From positions 496,001-560,000 of the forward strand of contig CP126195.1 in assembly GCA_030272155.1 (NCBI GenBank): a stretch of 64,000 bases of DNA, read 5' to 3'. Position 1 is the stretch's first letter. Each line of letters begins with the position of its first letter. Position numbers and translations under genes: made by a program. The stretch comes from Tetradesmus obliquus (lineage: Eukaryota; Chlorophyta; Chlorophyceae; Sphaeropleales; Scenedesmaceae). The notes under the pieces are model-generated. The model worked only from the letters and a program-made list of their open reading frames with translations. It made no database searches and was not told the DNA's origin. Below, one piece after another: positions 56,201 to 64,000 of this stretch.

Positions 56201-59200
56201 CGATTACATTACCATGCTTGGTCAGCGCAGCACCAACAGGCAAGCCGCAGCAGCAGCTGATCACACCCTGCAACAGGCACCCTGCTTTGTCGAGCACAAT
56301 TCCAAAATCAGCGCCAACATCCGCAAAATCAATTATGAATCACAGGATGCTCAAACACAGCACACAGCACCTTGACTTGCAGGAAGTCCGAGCCGTTACG
56401 AACAGGCCACAAATGGGCATTGCAAAATCACAACACACCAACTCCTTGCACGCACCTTGATCTGCAGGAAGTCCGAGATCGCGTCCAGTATGAAGGCTAC
56501 TTCATCAGCAGACGCCTGAGGCCGCGCTGTCACTGGGCAGGGTGCATCAGTAGTGCCTGCAATGATTGAACCTTGGAAGGGCAGCATGAACACCACGCGC
56601 CCATCCTGCAGGCAGCAAGCAGCAGCACGCATGTGAGTGAGCAGCATTTGTCCTAGGTGCTGATGGTTTGTGCAGCACCTGCTGACATGAATTACTTGGT
56701 CGATGGGGCCTCACGAGCGCAGGGGGCAGCCCACTATTTTGACCCAGTAGCACTGCCAGCAATATGCGAGCAGGTGTTGAACGGTGGCTTGCGCTGGACA
56801 GCAAAGCAATGTTCGCAAAGGTATCAACAGACAAATTGCAGCAACAGTGTCAACGGCAGCCAGCACAGGCCCACACCTTGATCTTTGGCACGATCATGCG
56901 GAGCCGTACCACTCAGGCATTTCCATCATCCTGTGGGCAGCTGCTGAGTAGTGTTCTGGCACAAAAAGCACGCGAATTTCCCAGACAAACAAAAACAGGA
57001 AGTTATACAGCAGCAGCAAGCGTGGCCTCTCACCTTGGTCTTTGGCACGATCATGCCGACCCCTGCGGAGCCGTACCACTCAGGCAGCGTCACGTGGGCG
57101 CCTGAGCTGGCTGTGACGGCATGCTTCACGCAACGCCCATTCAGGTCGCGCACCTGGTCCACAAAGGGACCTGCGCAGCAGCATCAACAGCAGCAGCAGC
57201 AGGCAGTTGTGTGACGCCATCTTCACTAGCCACCAATGGCAGCCGTGCACGCCGCCAGCAGCAGCAGCATGCATGCAGATGAATGCAGATGCTGCTCAGG
57301 TAGCCGCACGGCAGGCACCAGCTGCTGCATGCAGCCGAGCATGATGTGCTTTGCTGCATGCGCACCTGTTGCGTTGATGACCACTTTTGCGTGCACGTCA
57401 AACTTCTTCCCTGACTGCTTGTCGCGGCAGTGCACGCCAGTCACTTGACCGTTGGCATCCTGCAAGCAAGCAGACGGCCCGGAGCATCAGCTGTTAGCGC
57501 ATACCACGCACACACTGCATGCACATTAGTCTTGTGAGATCACACGTGCTGCACAGGCAAGCTGCATAGGATTGTGCGCCCGCCCTCTGCCTCCCTTGGT
57601 TTGCCTTCTGCTTCCTGCTTCCCTTCTTGCTTTGTTGTTACTGGCAAATTGGGTCAATGGACACCAGATGCGAGGCAACATCATGTGTAGCTCATGCGCA
57701 AATCAGCATGCACAGCAGGATCACATGTGTGCACCTTGATGAGGCCAGCCGCCTCCACAAAGTTGTCAAGTCAGCACCATTCAATGCATGGCATTGACAA
57801 AAGCTCGATCAAGTGCGCTGCATATGCACATCACAACGCACCTTGATGAGCCCCGTTGCTTCCACGTAGTTGGCCACAGCTGCGCCTGCTGCGGCTGCTG
57901 TGGTCGCCAGCGCCACGTTCAGCCGCGCGTCATCAAACTGGCCGTCATAGTACAGAATCTGGGGCATGCGAAGGTGCAGCAAGACACAGAAAAAAAGGCA
58001 CAGCATGACGGTACGGCACAATCAGGTAAGCCAAGCCTCTTGGACTGGCCGTCATAGTACAGGGCCTGGCGCAAGGCAAGGCAGCACGTGAAACCCACAG
58101 AATAGCAGGGCACGACACAGCCAAACATCGAAGTGGATGTCATAGTGCAGGATCTGGCACAAAGGAACGCACAGCAACAACAGCAAGATAAAGCCCAGCA
58201 CGGCACAGCAAGAGTGGTCCACGCAAGCATATGCTAGCTCTGCCACTGCCACCGCCTCCACAACACGCAGACGACACTGCGAAAGATGTCTACTAGACGC
58301 TCCAGCCCGCGGCATGGCCGTGGGCGCTGTGCTGTGGAGTGCATGTTATAATTGACAGCCATCCCCACTGACACGTTGGGTGCTTGTTGCTTAGCCGCTG
58401 AGACAATTGATGATCAGGCAGTCTGCGACAGCGCGACTGCCTACTACAGCGAGTCAGCTGTCAGCTGTACCCCACACAGGGACCAGCAGCATGTCGTGCT
58501 TGGATGGCTCTGCCATCTTACCCACAATTTCAAGGCAGACACCCACACATATTTTGGCAGGCCAAAGCAGAGAAGAGCAGCCAACTCAAGAACTAGCCGC
58601 GTCATGCACCGTGCCTTTGAGGCTGCTGCCATCGTGGCCTGATGTCAAGGACTATTGTTGCATACAAAGTCAATCTGGGTTCTTTGCTGGTCAAAGCTAG
58701 GCCAGTGATAGCCAGTCATTACACGCCCCAAAGATAACCCCACGCACCGTGCCCTTGAGGCTGCTGCCGTCGTGGTTGGCCTCAGCCAGTGTGGGCAGCC
58801 GCCGCAGCGACTCGCTGGGCAGCAGGTATTTGCTCCACGCCAGGTTGCGCGTGCCTGGGGCCAAAATGCAACAAAAGACACATCAGTTTGAGCACCGGCA
58901 GCCAGATGCAGCTGTGAGCCTTGTATGGATTCATACTGGAAGCAGGCACTTGATCCATGCCAGGTTGTGCGTGCCTAGTGCTGCAGGAGCAGCTACAGAA
59001 GCCTGTGCCTAGTGCTGCAGGAGAAGCTACAGAAGCCTGTAGCCGCAGCAAAGGCAGGTGTGAGCATGCGGCAAGCGCTGCAGGACCTGATGCGGCACGC
59101 AGGCATGCAGCATCACAAAACCGCTGCACGCACAAGCTGCCATCTGCTTCACATCCTGCACTGCGATGTTGTCAAGCGCCAAGCACAACTGGATAAGGGT

Positions 59201-61379
59201 GTCCACCAGGTGCTGCCGACTGCAGGAGCCAGATGAAATTGTAACAACGTCCATGTAACAATGTAACAGCTAAGTAACGCACCCGCGATGAGGTCGTAGG
59301 CCTTGAGCCCCGCCCAGTAGAAGGGCACCTCCCACCACTTGTAGCACGGCATCAGGATGGGCAGCGTGGATGTCAAGTGGGGTGCGTTGTCCAGCAGGTC
59401 CCGGCGCTCCTGCAAGCCCAGCGTGCACGTGCATGAACACAGCAGGTTCAGTGAGTTGCAGCGTTGATTTCTGCTTGAGCCAGTGTGAGGTGAAGAGCCA
59501 GCAGGTCACAGCGCTCTTGCAAGCGCCGCCCATTCAAAACAGCAGCAGCAGTGATGTGTTACCATCAGTGTAAAGCGTGATGTGCTGCGCCTGCGAGTGA
59601 CGGAGGCAGGGCAGCGTGGATGTCAAGTGAGGCGCGTTGTCCAGCACGTCACGCCGCTCCTGCAAGAGCAGCACGACACCACCTGCTTCAAGATTGCTTT
59701 AATCAGCTGTCCGAAGCCTCAAATGTGGAACACCAGTGCTGCTCTGTGCTATCACGTCCAATGACATAGCACAAGCCACATACCAACGTCTGCGACGGTT
59801 GCTGCCACAAGCCGCACCTGCAGCGCTGTGTACACCAGCTTCAGCTGCAAATTGCCACACGAACCAGATATAAGGATCCGCAACTACTTGCCGCCGCAAC
59901 CACTTGCCGCCTCAAGCCGCACCTGCAGTACCTCGTACACCAGCTTCAGCTGGCCTACCTTCCCGCACCCCAATCACAACATTGCTGCGCTGTGGCAGAT
60001 CAACCCCCGACACACAAACGACCAAGCAACAAAACATTCAAGCCGCACCTGCAGTGCCTCATACACCAGCTTCAGCTGCCTGGAACGCCACAGTAAAACA
60101 GATTCAAGGAGCCAAACACCAGACACGCTAGCTGCCACAAGCCCCACCTGCAGCGCCTCATACACCAGCTGCTTCAGAATTGTTGTGATTCGAAAACCCA
60201 AGTGGTGCTCGGTGCTTGTATTGTACCGCAAACCACGCGTCACACCTGCAGCGCCTCGTAGACCAGCTTCAGCTGTCCATAGTCCAGGTTGAACACTGCC
60301 TTCTCTAGGTAGCGCACCCCACCATGCACCAGCTTGGTGGACTTGCTGCTGGTGCCGCTGCCAAAGTCCTCGCGCTCTATCAGCGCGGTGCGCAGGCCCC
60401 TGCAACAGCAGCAGCAGCAGCGGGGCACCAATGATCATTGAGATACACAGCAGGATGTTCATGTATGCTGCTGGTGCCGCTGCCAAGGTGCTCATGCTCA
60501 ACAAGCGCGGTGCGCAGGCCCTGCAGCGCAGTATCGCAGCAGCAACCACGGAACATGCTCTGCGAGCAGATACGGACCAGCTGTCTTGACAACGATGCAT
60601 ACCAGAGGTTGCAGATGTGCTGCCGCTACTGCTGTTGGTGCTGCTATTTACATTGGCGTTGCGCCCAAGGCTACCCTGTGCTGCTTCTGCTGCTGGTGCT
60701 GTAGTTTCTGGCGCGCTTACTCCGCAGCAATGTTTGGTTTGCAAGGATGTTTGGTTTGCAAGGCAACCAGCACTCTAGAGATTCATAAAACGGGTTGCAG
60801 GCAAATGCCAGGTATTGGCTAGGCGAAAAAGGGTGTGTGCAGGAAACATGTACGTGCCCTCCAGGGCAGTGGCACTATGCTTCTGCTGGGTGGTTCCCTT
60901 CAGTTGTCGGCCAGATGCAGGCAGTACAACGCATATGGTGCATGACCTGGTTGCTTCTGCTGCAACGTGGCAAGCAGGTTGCTTGCTGTCATATCACCAA
61001 CACGTTCATTTTTGATAAGTTGAAGCCCCTGTGTGCTGATGCTGCTGGTGTTGCTGCTGCTGCTGCTGTCCCGCAGCCGAGGTTGTGCATGCTTGCTGCA
61101 CGTGACATGACCAGCTGCTGCCAAGAGCGTGTGCACCCACCTGGTTGCTGCATCCACTGCAATACCTGTGCCCGTGGCTCCTCCACCAATGACCAACAGA
61201 TCAAAGGGCTGGTTGGGCCTTGAAGTACTCAGAGCAGCAACTTGCTGCTGCCGGGAGGGAACAGCGGCAGCAAGCATAAGGTGCTCGCCCTCCTGCTGCT
61301 GTGTCGAGTTGAGGAGGATGCCTCCGCCAGCTCCAAGTCCCAGCACGCCCAGCCATGGTGCTAGGCGAGCTGAAATCAT
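53242..61379 (-). CDS. FAD-dependent glycerol-3-phosphate dehydrogenase, mitochondrial type (SDP6/GlpD-like), 13 exons, 615 aa
   Basis: Exons on the minus strand are 61379-61141, 60399-60246, 59409-59283, 58854-58748, 57958-57842, 57459-57366, 57170-57034, 56605-56456, 56043-55899, 55424-55276, 54928-54741, 54118-54025 and 53388-53242. All phases match (1848 nt). The enzyme oxidises glycerol 3-phosphate to dihydroxyacetone phosphate and passes electrons to quinone at the inner mitochondrial membrane. Visible blocks: a hydrophobic, basic N-terminus (targeting/anchor), [20 protein letters not shown] (FAD), [148 protein letters not shown] and [10 protein letters not shown]. Length is close to plant SDP6. 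At least 10 of its 12 introns contain copies of the neighbouring exon end. Confidence 0.96.
53490..53690 (-). repeat. Echoes of dehydrogenase exon 13 start
   Basis: The VAELMAAEL coding start and its acceptor (CTGCAG-like) recur at about 53500-53542 and 53637-53684. The second reads CTGCTGGCAGC where the real exon has CATGGCAGC. Confidence 0.8.
54485..54575 (-). repeat. Echo of dehydrogenase exon 11 3' end with its intron
   Basis: About 88 bases match 54739-54826 ([20 protein letters not shown] and donor). The following intron bases are also duplicated (AGCAGAAA...CGGCGCCAGGCATGTC at about 54328 and 54656), so the unit is roughly 330 bases of exon end plus intron. Confidence 0.85.
55480..55660 (-). 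repeat. Two echoes of dehydrogenase exon 10 start
   Basis: [14 protein letters not shown] coding sequence with its acceptor recurs at about 55480-55545 and 55590-55658; the real start is 55424. Each is followed in gene sense by different intron sequence. Confidence 0.85.
56138..56200 (-). repeat. Echo of dehydrogenase exon 9 start
   Basis: This matches 55988-56050 ([17 protein letters not shown] with acceptor) with about five differences. Confidence 0.85.
56368..56398 (-). repeat. Echo of dehydrogenase exon 8 3' end
   Basis: This short copy of the SDFLQ coding end and its donor differs at several places from the real end at 56456. Confidence 0.65.
56873..56930 (-). repeat. Echo of dehydrogenase exon 7 3' end
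   Basis: PEWYGSA...MIVPKIK and donor match the real end at 57034, but the copy lacks about 10 bases that code for GVG in the real exon. Confidence 0.8.
57733..57772 (-). repeat. Echo of dehydrogenase exon 5 3' end
   Basis: This repeats the VEATGLIK coding end and the CAAG|GTGC donor (real end 57842) with a handful of changes. Confidence 0.75.
58040..58156 (-). repeat. Two echoes of dehydrogenase exon 5 start
   Basis: LYYDGQ coding starts with CAG acceptors recur at about 58042-58062 and 58128-58155; the real start is 57958. Confidence 0.75.
58605..58640 (-). repeat. Echo of dehydrogenase exon 4 3' end
   Basis: The HDGSSLKGT coding end plus GGTGC donor (real end 58748) recurs here with few changes. 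Confidence 0.8.
58938..59040 (-). repeat. Echo of dehydrogenase exon 4 start and a nested tandem duplication
   Basis: [12 protein letters not shown]-like coding sequence with its acceptor recurs at about 58938-58979. Just beside it AGTGCTGCAGGAGCAGCTAC-type sequence is duplicated in tandem (period about 31) at 58978-59040. Confidence 0.8.
59493..59662 (-). repeat. Two echoes of dehydrogenase exon 3 start
   Basis: The [16 protein letters not shown] coding start with its CTTGCAG acceptor recurs at about 59608-59665, and a shorter piece at 59493-59525. The real start is 59409. Confidence 0.8.
59815..60177 (-). repeat. Four echoes of dehydrogenase exon 2 3' end, each with an intact donor
   Basis: The segment coding for [10 protein letters not shown] followed by CTGCAG|GTG recurs at about 60146-60177, 60046-60079, 59920-59952 and 59815-59849. 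The real donor is just after 60246. All four keep CAG|GT. Spacing is about 95-125 bases, so the array looks like serial tandem duplication of a unit that spans the splice junction. Confidence 0.9.
60470..60528 (-). repeat. Echo of dehydrogenase exon 2 start
   Basis: [18 protein letters not shown] here matches [18 protein letters not shown] in the real exon 2, again preceded by CTGCAG. Confidence 0.85.
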
Positions 61380-61655
61380 CTCAACGAAACCGAACGAGCA
61401 ACGACAGCCCTAACCTACTGAACAGCTCAGCAGCAGTTCTTTAAACAGGAAAGTAGCGACATTTTGAGTGGTTGGTGACCTTTTCAACAAGCGTGTTTGC
61501 GCTGGGGCTCAGCATGAAGTGCCAGAGTTTTTGCTGAGGTGGTGGAACAACGGTGTCAACACGATGCGAGTCCCTCCTCAGAGAGGTAAGATCATTTATT
61601 TTTGGAACTGAGATTAGTAGCTCCGTTTCGAGTTGCTGCAAGACAGCTGACCACC
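61380..61655. promoter_or_regulatory. Bidirectional promoter region between dehydrogenase and IscA/SufA genes
   Basis: The two start codons face apart with only 276 bases between them, including both 5' UTRs. Both products probably act in mitochondria or plastids, so shared control is plausible. No TATA box is obvious. Confidence 0.6.
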
Positions 61656-63626
61656 ATGATTGCTCGTTGCCTCAGCGCTCGCACTCAGCTCCGTCCAGCG
61701 GCAGCCAGGAGTGTTAGGAGTAACGTAGTACAGGCAGCTAGGCCGGTGGCAGCGCAGCAGCAGCGGCGACTGGTGACAGTTCGCTCAGGTGAGGTGCACC
61801 TGCTTCTGGAGCCTGCTGTGGCATGGGACTAGCAGCACAGCGTGCTTGAAGATCACATGTCTTGTGAGCAAGCCTTTATGATACATTGTAGGTCATGCTG
61901 CAGCACCCATGGGGCTGACATCGCCCAGAGCAGCAATCCTCCTACAGCAGCTGCATGCTGCAGTCCTGCAAGTGCTTTGCGTGCGCCACTGTGTGCCTCC
62001 GGTTGCCCTGTACTCATCACTCTTATTCTATACCATGTGCTGCATCCGTTCTGACACGATCTGTGTGCTTGGTGCTGGTGTCATGCTACAGATACGGGCA
62101 GCGCAGTGGCAACAGCAGCAGAGGTCGCACCGCAGCACGCCATCACGCTCACAGACAACGCGCTGTCTCACCTGCGCAAGCTGCAAAAGGAGGCTGGCAG
62201 CGAGAGCCTGCTGCTGCGTGTGGGCGTGAAGCAGGGCGGCTGCAGCGGCATGTCATACGTCATGGACTTTGAGACAGACGCAAACATCAAGGTGCGGCAG
62301 GGACTGGTCGCCTGAACACGGCCAGTACTAACAGTTTAGGCTGGGGTGTAGCAGGGATTCTTGTTAGAAGGCGCTGTTGAAGCTGCGGTGGGACATCAGC
62401 AGTCATGTGTGGCTGCAGCAACAGCAGCAGGCATGGCACAAGATACACCTTGGTTGTGGTGTGTCATCACATTCAGCAGCACAGTTTTGGTAGCTGCCAA
62501 GAGCTGGCGCAGCTATGTGTGGCCATCACACACAGCGCGCTTTGCTGCAGCTGTCAAGTTTGCTGCTGTCAAGTTATCTAGCGGAGTTTTGGGTGCACCA
62601 GCAGCAGACGGCTGTGGCGTTGCTAGCTCTGTGCTGATCATCAGCAAGCGGCACCGATGTGCATATGTAAGGCACAGCCGTGCTCCTCCTGCTTGACATT
62701 TCTCGTGTTGCTGCTGTGCCAAGCTTTGAACAGCCACTGCTGTTTGATGTGTGCCTGCATCATTACAACACCATTACCAGGAAGATGACTACATTCCTGA
62801 GTACGAGGGCGGCTTTCGGCTGGCCTGCTGTACCTCTTGCTGCTGTATCCATTTGCTGCGTCACTGCACCGCGTCACTGCCCATCCCAACTTTAATGTGC
62901 CTCGCACTGTGTCCAACAGGAGGACGACTACATCGTGGAGTACAGGGGCGGTTTCAGGCTGGCCTGCGACCACTCACAATGCTTGCTGAACCACTGTATG
63001 TGTGCCGCCGCCGCTGCAAAACTGAACAGGAGGACGACACCTTGCAAACAGGCGTTCTGTCGTCACGCGTCGCCTCGTTCGCTGCTGCTGTGGCAAGCAG
63101 CTACTATGGCCAGCTGCTTGTCATCTGACGTACATACTCTTTCATTTAATCTTATGCGCCGCAGGAGGACGACTATATTGTGGAGTATGAGGGCGGCTTC
63201 CGGCTGGCGTGCGACCCCAAGAGCCTGCTGTACCTCTTCGGCATGAGCCTGGACTACAGCGACGCACTCATCGGCGGCGGCTTCAACTTCAGGTATGCTT
63301 TGGCAGTGACCAGTCAACGTTTAGGGCTTGCTAGCTGTTGCGTTGGGCCTGCCAGCGTGCTGCGCACCACTGTCAACTTGCGACAGGGTCATGCAGGTGT
63401 TGCAAGCAGCATCAGAAGGCGTGCGCCTAAAGCGCAGGGCAGCTTTTGCAGCAGTGCATCGCATGTAACCTCACCTACTCCAGCACACTCCTCGACTCTG
63501 AAGATAATAGTCTGAAATGGGCAACCCTGGACTGATGTTGGTTTGCTGCCTGCCATTTCCTTGTTGCGCTGCAGCAACCCCAATGCTGAGAGCAGCTGTG
63601 GCTGCGGCAAGTCTTTCTCTGTCTAG
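61656..63626 (+). CDS. IscA/SufA-type iron-sulfur cluster carrier, organellar, 4 exons, 170 aa
   Basis: Exons are 61656-61788, 62092-62291, 63165-63292 and 63575-63626; phases agree (513 nt). The first 45 residues are Arg/Ala/Ser-rich and lack acids, as in organelle transit peptides. The A-type carrier domain follows: [32 protein letters not shown] (first cluster cysteine), a segment around [13 protein letters not shown], and the end [14 protein letters not shown] with the CGC pair. These proteins receive and pass on Fe-S clusters during assembly. ATG is preceded by CCACC, a good initiation context. Intron 2 contains three partial copies of exon 3. Plastid versus mitochondrial location cannot be settled by eye; the SCGCGKSF end favours the plastid/cyanobacterial SufA type. 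Confidence 0.94.
62778..63045 (+). repeat. Three echoes of IscA/SufA exon 3 start
   Basis: Copies of the [16 protein letters not shown] coding start with an AG acceptor lie at 62781-62830 ([16 protein letters not shown]), 62920-62972 ([17 protein letters not shown]) and, shortened, at 63030-63040. The real exon is 63165-63292. Each copy keeps CAGGA at its acceptor. Confidence 0.9.
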
Positions 63627-64000
63627 CCGCGCCAATGGCGCTGCGCCAAATGGCATGCAGCAGCAGACTCGAACAGCGGGGATGCTGGAGCAGCTGGTAG
63701 ACAGTTATCCTGCCCAGGGCCTTACAAGTTTGGGCGTTGCAAGGGCCCGTCGGCTCGGTCACTTTGTGCTGCAAGGGTGCATGCTCTTTGTGTATACTAT
63801 GTTGGTGCAGCAGCGTTGGCGCATGTCAGGCTGCTGCGTACGTGTTTGTGTTGGGAGCGTATGGTTGGCTGGTATCAGGTAGACGGTACGGATGCAGGAC
63901 AGCGCGGTTGAAGAGTGGAGCGCTGTTTGCTGCTTGTGTTCAAAACACGCCAGGCACTGTGGTACTGTGGCGTCTACGTGGCGTCGGGTGGCGTCAACGT
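63627..64000. other. IscA/SufA 3' flank to window end
   Basis: Presumed 3' UTR and spacer. No TGTAA was noticed and no further gene is visible. Confidence 0.4.

Noticed and set aside
58040-58156. Extra exons of the dehydrogenase (second and third LYYDGQ starts)
   Set aside because: They repeat residues already encoded and lose the frame soon after; classed as echoes.

Overview
This is nuclear DNA from a green alga, most likely a chlorophycean such as a Scenedesmaceae-like species. The evidence is multi-exon genes with GT-AG and two likely GC-AG introns, very heavy CAG/CTG triplet content giving poly-Q, poly-A and poly-S tracts, LINE, SINE and Ty3-type retroelements, and algal/plant-like proteins (plant-type D-cysteine desulfhydrase, mitochondrial FAD glycerol-3-phosphate dehydrogenase, chloroplast/mitochondrial-type IscA/SufA, a secreted ShKT-domain protease). 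The species assignment is inference.

Layout. 1-2930: 3' part of a LINE whose open frame carries a PCIF1-like region, an RNase H and a C-terminal restriction-like endonuclease. 3427-7087 (-): calcineurin-like metallophosphoesterase, 6 exons. 7655-12278 (-): D-cysteine desulfhydrase, 8 exons. 13629-15710 (+): intronless Q/A-rich protein of unknown role. 16647-21952 (+): secreted HEXXH protease with two ShKT domains, 9 exons. 22920-25010: broken Ty3/gypsy-like fossil with a PHD finger. 26760-29758 (+): secreted sushi-like/beta-propeller protein. 31815-35165: a decayed copy of that gene's last exon, cut by a 5'-truncated LINE with a 16-bp target-site duplication and by a tRNA-derived SINE. 37097-40163 (-): LisH protein with a KATNAL2-like N-terminus. 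41484-42989 (-): ArfGAP. 46140-52336 (-): 1390-aa Q/A/M-rich protein. 53242-61379 (-): FAD-dependent glycerol-3-phosphate dehydrogenase, 13 exons. 61656-63626 (+): IscA/SufA-type iron-sulfur carrier, divergent from the dehydrogenase across a 276-bp gap.

The exon models were built by hand from splice consensus, phase and family resemblance. For the six best multi-exon genes every junction keeps phase and the total length is a multiple of three.

The most striking observation is that introns of nearly every gene contain near-copies of the adjacent exon end together with its splice site ('exon echoes'). The dehydrogenase gene has about 17, the desulfhydrase about 12 and the iron-sulfur gene 3. 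Many keep the GT or AG and some are almost identical to the real exon end. This suggests introns that grow by short tandem duplication across splice junctions, leaving arrays of competing splice sites. Triplet CTG runs also sit directly against several 3' splice sites, in the place of the pyrimidine tract.
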